The notes beneath the pieces are model-generated. The model was not told the origin of the DNA. It worked only from the letters and a program-made list of their open reading frames with translations, and ran no database searches. Made by a program: the position numbers and the translations under genes. DNA of 64,000 bases, taken from NCBI GenBank assembly GCA_025504975.1, contig JANUWI010000001.1, forward strand, positions 4,092,001-4,156,000. The letters run 5' to 3'. Source of the stretch: Plenodomus lindquistii. Its lineage: Eukaryota > Ascomycota > Dothideomycetes > Pleosporales > Leptosphaeriaceae. Of this stretch, positions 47,164 to 57,094 are shown one piece after another. The number at the start of each line of letters is the position of its first letter. Within the stretch, counting starts at the first letter, position 1.

Positions 47164-47196
47164 TCACTGCTCACTGCTCACTGCTCACTGCTCATC
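47164..47196. repeat. (CACTGCT)n 7-bp tandem repeat
   Basis: Four to five near-perfect copies of TCACTGC. Confidence 0.9.
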
Positions 47197-48175
47197 CGCG
47201 ATCTGGGACCCCCCGATAGCGCGACGCCCAGCGGCAGAGGAAATAAGCTGTGGGATAGCGCGATAGCTCTACTGCGAGCAGCATGCACCTCGACAGGGAT
47301 GCCCCGATGACGTCTGCGCGAGGAACCTCGCTCAACCACATTGGCCTCTCTACTCGCTCTGGCCACACTCAAGCTTCTGTGCACTCTATGATAAAAGCTT
47401 CGCCCCTTGGCTTGACCGCGCTCGCTCTGCACATGAGGCATTTCTCCCTCGCCCGAGGCAAGAGCCCCATGTCCGCTGCTGTCCCCACGCGCCTTCCTTG
47501 TGAGCCGCCTGCACAATTTTTCTAGCGGCCTTCGGGGCCCACGAAACATTGCCCTGCCCTGCTCATCGAACCGCCATTCGCATCTTCAATCTGACCCGAG
47601 CGGCCAGCGGCCAGCCTCCCTCACCTCACGTGCGTGCAGGCGATCCGCCGCGCCTAGCTGCAACTGCCACCTCCTCAGGCCTGCCCCCCGCGTGCGCTGG
47701 GATGCGACGGTTCTGCAGAAGGTCCGACAGCATGCCGCACGCCATGATTAAGCCACCAGCCACTAGGGGGGTTCTTCGGGGCATGCCTCGAATCCGTCTG
47801 TCTGATCCCTAGCCACCCCTATCCGCCCAATCAGCGCCCACCTTGCCGAGTTTCCTGGCCAACCCTCTGCAACCATTTCCAATTACATCGGATATTATTG
47901 TCATACAAACTGCGGCTCCACCACTTTCACGCAGGGTCCTCAACGTTTGCTGCACCTTGCCAAGTCATTTGCTGGGGCACTCCAGACCGTGGATGGATTT
48001 CCCAACAAGGGAGGTGCAGCCACGTGACCCAGCTGCGGCGATCTGGCCTTGCGCCCACCGCGACTGCCGATGCTTCGCCGGTACTCTGCCCTCACCGTAT
48101 CAAAACAGCGGGAATAATTGTCGCACCCATATTTTCAGATACCGTTGGCCGTCTTTGCCGTGACGAAGCTCCCCC

Positions 48176-49602
48176 ATGGCGAACCCTCGTCATGAATCGC
48201 ACGCCCTTACCGGTGTCGGACCGCCTGCCCCAATGCAACGCCAGCATCCCACAGCTTATCTGAACAGTCTACCTGTGGAGGTGTTGCACATAATCATCAC
48301 CCAATTGGATGACCTTCCCTTTGCATGGTCAGAACTGCGACAAGTTTCGCCTTTCTGGAGGGCTGTTACCGAGAACTTCTTTCAACTATCCGTCCTACAG
48401 ACATGTAGTGTCAGCTTCACCGGCCAGACTATGCGGGAACTGAGGTACGGCGTTCCGCGATTCTTGACCCTAGAAGCGTCCCTCACATTCACAGTTCCAT
48501 CAAGTCGCAATCTGATACAATCATCACCAACCTTGGTCAACCACGGAGATCAGGGACGAAGCCAACGTTTCGTTTTCGGCCTTCTGGATTTGTTCCTCCG
48601 GAATCAAAAACTCAGCTTGTTTTCAGGCTTCATGACTTGCCAGTTGGACACGAGACTGTTCTCACGCCTGCAGACCAAGCATCGGAAGCCTCGTCAAGCG
48701 ACCGTCTTGCTCAAATATTCTTCCGGCAGGGTACTGACGCAGACTTGCTACGATGTCGCTTGTCCCAAGAAATACACTTTATATACTTCTTTGGCGAACT
48801 AAGAAACATTCGCCTGCCAAATCTGATGATCAATATTGCCGCCCGCGAAGTCTTGGTGGACTGGAGACAACTGGTGAACCGCCTTTGTCAAGACAGAATT
48901 AAAAGTCGCTGGCATCCCTAGTCCATTGCGTCGTGCTCAGAACAAGACAACAACCATAGTACATACTGCTGAGATCTACCGTCTTGGCAACCTTGTGTTG
49001 CACCACCGAGACAAACTTTACCCTGCCAAGCCCTGTGCAGCCTCAGATTGCGGAGCTGAGCGTAGATCAACTTGGCATAAAAGATCCCCTCCTTCTCCTC
49101 CACCCTTCGCGTTTGAGCCTCCTGCGATTGCGCTCGTCAGCGGCCGCGTAAAGTGTTCCAGCGCCTGGGCATCTTCGTGCATGCGACTGTAACGTGTTAC
49201 CCCGGACTGTTTTCGTAGCTCCTACCTTACATATAGCGCGCCCAGCTTTCCAAGACGTGTGAAAATCACGCAAACGACTTGCGATGGTGGAAAACATGGA
49301 TCGCCCGCGACTCCATCCGATTCTTATTCGAGCAGATCTTTGATTATGCTCATGTACTGTCTAGAGTACATACGTGGCAAGCCTTTCTCCGGGGAGTACA
49401 ATAGTCTGTGCTTTGCTTCGCAAAAGAGACTTTAGATTTACATTCACCAAGACAACCAAGTGTCACACAGAGACAACAGTCATTCTTCTCATCTATGCAA
49501 CCTCATATCAGCCATATAGCCAAGGGCTGTTGGCGCCAGTCATACTTCCACAAGGAGTATGCGTATAGCGATGCTCTTTGCCAAGACACTTTGGGCTCGT
49601 AA
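48176..49602 (+). pseudogene. F-box protein gene, broken by frame changes and a stop
   Basis: The likely start is 48233 (48176 is also in frame). The N-terminus is a standard F-box: LNSLPVEVLHIIITQLDDLP, then RQVSPFWRAV. Coding-like sequence continues for 1.4 kb on the same strand but hops frames. The first frame runs to about 48440-48540, then another to 48921 (with TQLVFRLHDLPVGHETV and NRLCQDRIKS). Next come the first frame again from 48926 (AEIYRLGNLVLHHRDKL; ERRSTWHKR), the third frame around 49175-49258 (LHIARPAFQDV), and the second frame from 49258 (LRWWKTWIARDS, FLFEQIFDYAHVLSRV). An in-frame TAG at 49402-49404 interrupts RGVQ and FAKETLDLHS. An intron could explain the first change. 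Not all breaks have splice signals. It is not related in sequence to the ankyrin family apart from the F-box idea. Confidence 0.7.
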
Positions 49603-52166
49603 CGATGTCGCCAGGAATGTACAAGACGATGCGCACGACCTTGAATATGGGCCGGCCCTGAGCAATTGACAGTCGCACGAGGCCTCTCGAGCAATGCGTC
49701 GTAATCGCGAGTTTTGACCGGCAATTCACGATATTGATTAGTTGTTGTTCTATTTCTTCGAAACACATGCACTGGACCCTCCGACTAAGAGCCTCACTTT
49801 GAGCCCCAGACATGCGCACTGTGGCTCCGATCTCCAAATGCAGCATCTTACCGTCGCGCCGCGTTACGTGACATCAGATTATCCGGGCAACTTTCCCCAG
49901 GACCTCACGTGGGGCATCCCACTCTCCAGATCCACTTGGCACGGCTTTCATAAATCTCTTTGCTCCAGTTCAATTTCCATTGCTTCATTACTTTGACATG
50001 CTTAAGCCGACTAAGCACGCCAGGATACGTGCCAATCATGTGCGCGCGCGTGTCTATCCTCCAGACAAGTTGCTGGCAACGGGGTGATTGGGACCACGCA
50101 CCGTGCACCAATACTTTCTCCACTATTTATCAAATTGGTCATTTCCGAGGTAGTTACTCAACGAGGCATCGCTCTACAAAACATTTGCGTATCTGGTAAC
50201 CCGCCCCTTACACGCTTGCGTCGCGAACGAATCCCACAATGGTATTCGTCAGGTTCGGGCCTATTATTACCTTGGATTGGCGGCCGCAGTCAGCCTCGTG
50301 GCGCCGTTTTACCTGATTTGTTGACGAGCGTAAGCGTAGTATTATAGTCGTGGTCGCGCTTTTTTGCTAAAGGGAATACGGGGCCGGAGGGTGGATGTAT
50401 CTCCGCTACGAGAGGTGACCGATATTTCCAGATCCACATGGTACATTGCGCATCGCGATGGGCATTGTATTGGACCCCATTGACCCTTTCCTTTCGCGGT
50501 GTTGATGCAGACATGTCTTAATATCAAGGCGATAGCGACATGCTTAACGCGGATGCAAGCATGCACCTTTTCACGACTCTTGGTTGTATTGTCCGACATT
50601 GTCGGCTATAGATTGCAGTGTTCGCTTTGCGCCGGTACCTCCTTTTCTTTCATACTAAGGACCGCGATCTGTTTTAATTGCAACATGAATTTCATATTAC
50701 TCACTCTAGGGTACCCGACATCCATTGCAAACTGGTTCAATCATACGTCTGTCCAATGGTAGCGCAACGGAGCTAGTACAGTCGTTCAATAACTCGTACT
50801 CCAGTTCCACTTCCAAATTCAACTACGAATCTCTGCAGTACCGGTACTTTCCACGTCTTGCCTGTCCTTCCATATAGTCGCTTTTTCCATCCCAATTCAA
50901 AAATTTCTTTGCCGCGCAACAGAAATTTCACCACAATTAAAAAAAAATGTCCCATTTGCACACAATGTTCTATCTGCGCCTGCAATCTACGATTTTCTAA
51001 CTTTTGTAATCCAAACACTAGCAGGCGACATTGAATCTACCGTACGAAATACCGCCAAGCTGGTTTAGAATTACGTAATCGTACAAGCACATACTACGCA
51101 AGAGTAATGTTTTCCTTGGTGAATCCGGGAAGAGACTGGCATGGCGACGTGTCGCCCAAAGTCCGCAAAGAAGTGGTTACGCTAAGACACGGTATAGGCG
51201 CTTAGATTTGAAAGCAGATGATTTCCATGGTAAAGGTAATTATGTCTATACTATCCTTCCAAGGGGGCCATAACATCCTTCATAGTCGGTGGTCGGTCAC
51301 ATATGCGACGTTTCAGCATTTATAAACGCAAATTGATGCCATCTCTTGTCTATTGCTTTTGCTATTTCTGCGCTCGAAGAGAAGACATTTCATTTCATTT
51401 CATTTCAGGCTTGTCGAGCCATCTGTGTACTCGCGTAATCGAGAGTAGTCGATGTGAATATCTCCCCATAACCTTGGGCACAAGCCGCCCGTCTCACTAT
51501 CAACACCTTGTGACGAACAATCGGCGGTGCACGATGAATCACTTCAAACGGTCTACACTGGCGACCAGATACCTGCTATCTTCAAAGTCCTCGACGAGAG
51601 AGTTAGATTATCTTGACTCATGCTAGTACAAGATGTCATGCTGCACTTTCGCCAGCCGAAAAATAAGCCAGACTGCCAACGACCTCATCCTATCACATCC
51701 TTTGATGTCGTCAAAGTGGGTGTGGCGTGACTTATCGAGACACGAGGCTGCGTGTAAGAGAATGGTGGGCAGGGTACGCCTCCCTGTGGCACTAATTAAG
51801 GTCTTTCGCCATGGTCTGTATGGATGCGGGATCTCGAAGGGGCAGCAGCAGCAGTGCGTTTGCTCTTCTCTTTGCGGGAGACCCTATTGTGATAAAGATG
51901 CTAGTTGACAATTTCTGCGGCCTTGTGTGCCTGCGAAGAACCCATGCTTGGATAACATATCGAATGCAAGTATATTAGACGCGTGTGAATTTTTAGAAGG
52001 TGAAGTCATCATTTGAACTGGGCTGTACAATGAATTTTGCAACAATCAACTCAGCCGTGCTGAATCCTGAAGTTGAGTATTTAAGCTGGGAAACCAAGCT
52101 ACACAACTCCCTAGATGCGACAGAATCATCTGCCATGTGCTTCTCTACTCATTCCCACTACGCAAA
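49603..52166. other. Intergenic, 2.6 kb
   Basis: No gene supported. Minus-strand frames at 49508-49846 and 49905-50123 look mildly protein-like but have no motif. A pentanucleotide repeat lies at 51386. Confidence 0.45.
51386..51408. repeat. (ATTTC)n pentanucleotide repeat
   Basis: Four tandem copies of ATTTC. Confidence 0.85.
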
Positions 52167-53729
52167 TCACTTCCATAGAATGACCTGTTTCTCTCCCTGC
52201 TCGAACATGATTTCCGCGCGTTTGCTAAACGACTTGCTATCCTCAACATCATTGATCAGCGCCGCGCTATATGGATACGCCGAGCTATACCCTGGTCCTG
52301 ACCCCACAGTCTTGAGCACATAGTAGAAAGTCAAGGCTTTCATACTAGTACGGCCCAGACTCCGCAAGCCCAAGTACTGCTTATGGGCCAGGTATGTCTC
52401 GATGTACTTCACATACAACTCATCCATGTGAGCGCCTTTGACCATGAGGAACTTGAGCGTAGACAAGTCGCCACGTTGAATCGGGTCCCAGAGGATGCCT
52501 TGCCAATCGATATCAGCCCCCATCGATATCATCATGCGGATGACTTCTCGCCGTCCGTGCTTGACCGCATACATCAGGCCTTGTGTCGTGGCGAAGCGTC
52601 CGACTCCCAAGAACTTGTCTTCGTGAAGTAAGCGGAGTACGAGCTGCGCTGGACCATTCTCACAAGCTGATTTGAAGAGTGTTTGTGTGATAGGTGAAGG
52701 TTTTGAAGTGAGGCGAGGATGAAGCGCCTTAAGAACAGATTCTGAGGTCTCGTAACAGCCTGATTTGACTGCGCATGCTACCCAGAGGTTGTAACAGTTC
52801 TGTTCGTCGCAGCATGCCATCCATTCTCCCGTCACATCCCAATTCAAGCTGCGTGCGAATGTGACGAGGCTTTTGACAATGCTCGTTCGCCGTGATAGAA
52901 TTGCAGCATGAATTGCGCCGTGGAGCTCCTCCTGCGAGACAGACACCTTGTCGGGGGTACGAAGCGATGCGAGTAGGTATTGTACAATAACCAATTTCCC
53001 GCTGAACGCAGCTGCGCGCAAAGGACCGCTCAGTAGGCCGCCAAAACATGAGAAAGGGGTCCAGCCGTCATGGTTCCCGCTGGGCCATATGTCATCGGCC
53101 TCAAGGAAACACTTGACGAGAGCATAATTACCAACAGCAGCGGCAGCTACGAGATTGGCGAACTTCTTGGGTCGTGAGCTCGAGTCGTTCGTCAGTTCAT
53201 CGTTGAAGGCGCTTGTTTCAACGTGGGTCTTTGGAGGATCGATGAAGTAGTTCGTCGTCGGTGTGTAGATATTCTGGGAGATGTACTCCATGATCTTGCG
53301 CACGTAGCGATCTCTTGTCTCGATGGGATTGTTCGGATGTTCCGCACTTATCAGATCTTCTGCGCGTGCTTCGACGTATGTAAGCCAGTGTGGGTTTGCT
53401 TTCCTTCGGGTGGGGCTGGCCAGCATAGCCCCCAGGTTGCGTCGGAAGATTCGCTGAAGTCGTTCATCGCGTCCATTTGCAGTTGGCCAATCTCTCATCT
53501 TCGTGAGATCGTCGATTGGAACGTTGTTGATGACCTCGTAGCGAATGGACGCGTTGAAGATGCCTGCGCAACGTGAATCAGAGTCTAGCTGAGTGAGCAC
53601 TTGTGTGGACTTACGACAAACGCCCCGAGCGACCCAAGCTTCTGACACGCCAACGATGTTCACATAGTCGCTGATGATGTGAGTAATCAGCTCTGGCGGA
53701 AAGTCTATGAGCTCCTTTCTAGACGTCAT
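52167..53729 (-). CDS. F-box-like/ankyrin repeat protein, copy 4, 503 aa
   Basis: Exon 1 is 53729-53615 (115 nt) and exon 2 is 53563-52167. The intron (53614-53564, 51 nt, GTAAGT to GCGCAG) is a multiple of three and has no stop, so the unspliced frame is also open. Removal is favoured because all paralogs have an intron here, in the same phase, and splicing restores CRIFNASIRYEV in line with them. The start is the ATG at 53729 (MTSRKEL); a GTG just upstream is not used. The F-box-like part is DFPPELITHIISDY, then AWVARGVCR. Ankyrin-like units span about 190-440 (GPLRAAAFSGKLVIVQYLL; LMYAVKHGRREVIRMMISMGAD; DLSTLKFLMVKGAH). The end block NDVEDSKSFSKRAE matches copy 2. Intact frame, probable SCF-type adaptor. 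Confidence 0.85.
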   Translation of the reverse strand: MTSRKELIDFPPELITHIISDYVNIVGVSEAWVARGVCRKSTQVLTQLDSDSRCAGIFNASIRYEVINNVPIDDLTKMRDWPTANGRDERLQRIFRRNLGAMLASPTRRKANPHWLTYVEARAEDLISAEHPNNPIETRDRYVRKIMEYISQNIYTPTTNYFIDPPKTHVETSAFNDELTNDSSSRPKKFANLVAAAAVGNYALVKCFLEADDIWPSGNHDGWTPFSCFGGLLSGPLRAAAFSGKLVIVQYLLASLRTPDKVSVSQEELHGAIHAAILSRRTSIVKSLVTFARSLNWDVTGEWMACCDEQNCYNLWVACAVKSGCYETSESVLKALHPRLTSKPSPITQTLFKSACENGPAQLVLRLLHEDKFLGVGRFATTQGLMYAVKHGRREVIRMMISMGADIDWQGILWDPIQRGDLSTLKFLMVKGAHMDELYVKYIETYLAHKQYLGLRSLGRTSMKALTFYYVLKTVGSGPGYSSAYPYSAALINDVEDSKSFSKRAEIMFEQGEKQVILWK

Positions 53730-54214
53730 CGTCACTACGCCAGCTACTAGGTGACGAGTGGCTTTTCAGCGCAGCGCAAAGAGAGAGGCGGGCGGACAGA
53801 ACTCAAGAAAGGTAGAGCAAAAGTTTGCAATGTGTATGTCGTAAATGGTGCGGAGAGAGCTAAGCCTGAGAATAAGCGTATGTTGACTTTTAGAGAGGGA
53901 AAGAGCGTTTGTGTCCCCACTCTTCCACTTTCACCATCGGTCGCACAAACTGCAGGAGATGTTTCTGTGGGATTTCTTGCCTAAAACTTTCCGATGATTG
54001 GCTCGTTCGACTCGGCGTCTTTCTTAGTTCTTGTGGACAACGAGGAGCGGATATGTGCGATACCTTAGTGTAGCGTTTGATGGTAGAAAACGAGCAATCG
54101 CTCGGTGGGTCAATCTTCCCGTCGTAGAACAACATCGTCCTCAAAGATATTAACCACTATCGATCCTACTGTACAGGTGTGTTTACTAAATTTACTTGTG
54201 CTCCAGGATTGCCT
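53730..54214. other. Spacer between family copies 4 and 5
   Basis: Promoter side of copy 4. No further gene seen. Confidence 0.4.
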
Positions 54215-54918
54215 CTAGGCTCTGTGCAACGCTCTAGACATGACTGAAGTCAATCTCTCACAAAAATGGAGTTCCGGGACTGCGCTTTTGTTGCTGAAGT
54301 GGAAGATTAGAGTCGGCCAAGTTGTGCCATCCCGGAGAACGTACTGGACACCAGTGGGAGTCCCTGTTGCTACAGCGAACCACGCTTGTAAATCTCTGCG
54401 GATGGCTCAGGAGATGGAATCCTGAGGTATCTATTCTGCACAATTTGTGCAATTGTGTATCTGGAGTCGGTCGGCATATGTGTAGTAAAGGTATGCGAAT
54501 AGGCTTCTTTCAACGAATGCTCGTCTGTGCGCACTTCACATTCTGAGATCTTACTCGTGGCTATGTCGATGTAGGAGATTAAAGGTAACCCAGCAGTCTG
54601 CCGTGTAGGGCTCGTAGGGATGGACGGCAATATGCTTCGCACAACGCGCTCCTATCGTGCGCTGTTGTACGCCAGTCGCGTCTCGAATGCCTCCAATGGT
54701 AGCATATGGACCAATTCATCTTCGATAAGCTTCTTGAATGCATCTAGCGTTGGTCGTTGATCAGTACAAGTTGGGCTGTGCCAGTGTACCATAGGTAACC
54801 TACGAGAAAGGCCTCAAGCGCAGCAAGCCTCATGCACGTAAACACCGTGTACATGGTATCCTAAGATAATATCCACCAGTTCCTGGCTCGAATCGAACAG
54901 CCTCAAGGTAGAAGCCAT
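54215..54918 (-). pseudogene. F-box-like/ankyrin family, copy 5, truncated and disabled
   Basis: The ATG at 54918 opens a first exon of again exactly 115 nt (54918-54804): SSQELVDIILGYHVHGVYVHEA. Codon 35, where the paralogs have Arg (as in WVARGVCR), is TGA (54816-54814). A 60-nt intron (GTAGGT to GCTAG, branch TACTGATC) follows in the family position. Exon 2 continues with FKKLIEDELVHMLPLEAF, aligned with FNASIRYEVINNVPIDDL of copy 4, then a TAG at 54654-54652. Next come ERVVRSILPSIPTSPTR (like LQRIFRRNLGAMLASPTRR) and a TAG at 54372-54370. In a shifted frame, AVATGTPTGVQYVLRD resembles the first ankyrin unit (AAATGSLCAVRYYLQA) of copy 3. Homology ends near 54215, so most ankyrin repeats are lost. 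It lies head-to-tail with copy 4. Confidence 0.8.
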
Positions 54919-55870
54919 TGCACCACATGTATGGTATCTGTGTGAAAGATTGGGTTGACACGTGAGCGCAGGGGGCGTAGTCGATTGGGCTTGATCCCCC
55001 CGAGATGAAGATGACGACGGATGTCGAAGGAAGTCATGGGAAGAGCCTAGCTTATATACGTCTTGGAGTTGGGAAAGAGCCTGGTCAGTATAGACCTCAC
55101 TCCATCCTAAAAAGGTGAACGCGGGCTTGCTTCTATCAACCCACGTTCATTCCTACGATGACCACGCCAAGTTACCCAAAAACAAAGCAATCTGGCAGCT
55201 GATCGCTCAGCAAACCGACTCTAAGGGCACGTGGTGTACTTACAGTGTTAGTGCAGGCGGCTTCACTTGACGTGACTGAGTGGAAGAGTGATGCAACGAA
55301 AATATACCGACAAACCTCGAGCAGCCTTTGCCGATACAGATCTAGCTCTAACTAGTCCCGAATCTGTCCCAATGAAGTAGAATTGTACAGTAATATAGGT
55401 TTCTTGAACAACCAGGCACAAAGCTACCTGTCTTGAGATGCTTGTTCGTTGTCCTGGTGAATAATGTTCCCCGTCCATTGGATAAGTTTAGCACAGTACA
55501 TGGCATATGAATGAACCATAAGGATCCTACTCGTCACCTTATGCATCGCGCCCTGTTCTGAAGTTGACTTGTACTATTTCAGACAGTAGTACTTCTTTCT
55601 CGTAGCAGATCAAGTTACCGCCGAGGCCGGGCGCCATTGATCCAATTGTACATGTGTGCTCGTTCATCGGTCAATGGCTCAAAATACGACTATTACAGTG
55701 TGTCCGACGTCGATACAGCCCAAGGTGTGTAAGCTGATGGACTACATGATAAGTCATCGGCGGATCATTGTTCCGGACATGCCAGGATGCGCGATGAAGC
55801 AACTCCAGCAGCGGCTCGTCATTGCTAGCACTCTCCGAAACTCAGCGCGACAACAAACATACCGATTACA
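54919..55870. other. Intergenic upstream of EMC7, with one isolated TATA unit
   Basis: A box at 55052-55059 (TTATATAC) is preceded by a GATGAAGATGACGACGG purine block, the arrangement seen in the TATA arrays at 40-1390 and 22445-25650. No gene otherwise. Confidence 0.45.
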
Positions 55871-56695
55871 ATGAAGACATCAATAACAGCGCTGACCTCT
55901 TTGGTCTCCCTCTCCTCCGCCGCTCGCCTGCTCCTCCAGATCCCCAACACGCACCTCGTAAACCCCTCCGTCCTCCCATCCACCACCCACGCAACGCTGC
56001 AATTATCCGGACCTCCACTGGACGCCTATCTCACGCGCTCCAACACATTCAACTTCAACAATGTCAGCGCAGGCAGCTACCTTGCTACCGTGCACTGCCG
56101 CGACTATGCGTTCGAGCCGCTACGCATCGACGTCAGCGTCGAGGAAGCGGTAGAGGGCAGCGGCGACAAGAAGGAGGTGATCAGGGCGTGGCAGACTTTC
56201 TTGGGCAATGAGTGGGATAACAAGGGGGAGAGCAGAGGTGAAGGTGGCAATGGCCTTGTGATTGAGGCAAGGCCGGTCATGGAGAAGTACTTCTACCAAG
56301 AGAGGCAGGGCTGTAAGTTGCAAGAACGCACACCTGCTGGATTTCAATCGCTGATATCACCAGTCTCGCCGTTGTCATTCCTGAAGAACCCAATGATCCT
56401 GATGGCAGTCGTATCCATGGGTTTAATCTTCGGCATGCCCAAGTTGATGGAGAATAGTAAGTTGCGACTGACATTCGTGCAGTATAACGCTGACAGCCAT
56501 GCAGTGGATCCCGAGATGAAGGAAGAGTTTGAGGAGATGCAGAAGAACGGCGTCCTAGGTTCAGGATCGACCAACACCGCGCAATCAATACAAAATTTCG
56601 ACCTCGCCTCGTGGATGGCGGGCAAGGTGGACAACGGCAACGCACCTGCACGCGTACCAAGCCCCGCTCCGGCTGGACAAGGGAAGAGGAGGTAA
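55871..56695 (+). CDS. EMC7: ER membrane protein complex subunit 7 (EMC7/Sop4 family), 241 aa
   Basis: EMC inserts and stabilises multi-pass membrane proteins in the ER; EMC7 is a lumenal beta-sandwich subunit anchored by one helix. Exons: 55871-56312, 56364-56456, 56505-56695; introns of 51 and 48 nt (GTAAGT donors, CACCAG and TGCAG acceptors). An N-terminal signal peptide (about 1-18) precedes the beta domain (LQLSGPPLDAYLTR; GSYLATVHCRDYAFEPLRIDV). Splicing joins YQERQG to FSPLSFLKNPMILM, the signature segment before the transmembrane helix (about 158-178), and then MENMDPEMKEEFEEM, all typical of EMC7. The cytosolic tail is short and Gly/Pro-rich and ends GKRR. Spliced length fits the family. 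Confidence 0.93.
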   Translation: MKTSITALTSLVSLSSAARLLLQIPNTHLVNPSVLPSTTHATLQLSGPPLDAYLTRSNTFNFNNVSAGSYLATVHCRDYAFEPLRIDVSVEEAVEGSGDKKEVIRAWQTFLGNEWDNKGESRGEGGNGLVIEARPVMEKYFYQERQGCKLQERTPAGFQSLISPVSPLSFLKNPMILMAVVSMGLIFGMPKLMENSKLRLTFVQYNADSHAVDPEMKEEFEEMQKNGVLGSGSTNTAQSIQNFDLASWMAGKVDNGNAPARVPSPAPAGQGKRR

Positions 56696-57094
56696 ACGGA
56701 ACGGCAAATCACAAGCGGCCATGTATGACCATGCTCATAGGGATAGCCGCAAGATATGTATAGATCAAGTTGGCGCTATACGAACAGTAGTCCCTCGCTA
56801 CGAATCTCGTCTCACAAAACATGATTTACGAAGGCTATCGAATTTTATTTTGCTGATTTGCGCACTTTGCATTATCAGGGGCGACTATGGAAAGGATACT
56901 AAAGTGATATGGTTGATCAGTAGATCTGGCAGTTGACCATCTTTCAGTAATAGGAGATCCGCCCGGACAAATCTTGACTATGAAAAGTCAATGCTAGATT
57001 CAAGCGGACTGCTGTGTTTGGCAAACGACGACGCACTTGAGATAGACGAAGATTTCCCAGGAGCTGCGACGCATCAACCACCAGAGATTGCCTG
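56696..57094. other. Short convergent intergenic region
   Basis: Shared 3' flanks of EMC7 (plus) and the antiporter (minus). Confidence 0.4.

Larger units (their letters stand above)
46424..48175. other. Intergenic, 1.75 kb, promoter side of the H+-ATPase gene
   Basis: GC- and C-rich, with two short tandem repeats. Open frames on both strands (for example 46648-47310) are low-complexity and motif-free. Confidence 0.5.

Noticed and set aside
49505..50123. Minus-strand protein-like fragments
   Set aside because: Mildly coding-like, but no family could be recognised and the frames do not join; insufficient to call a pseudogene.
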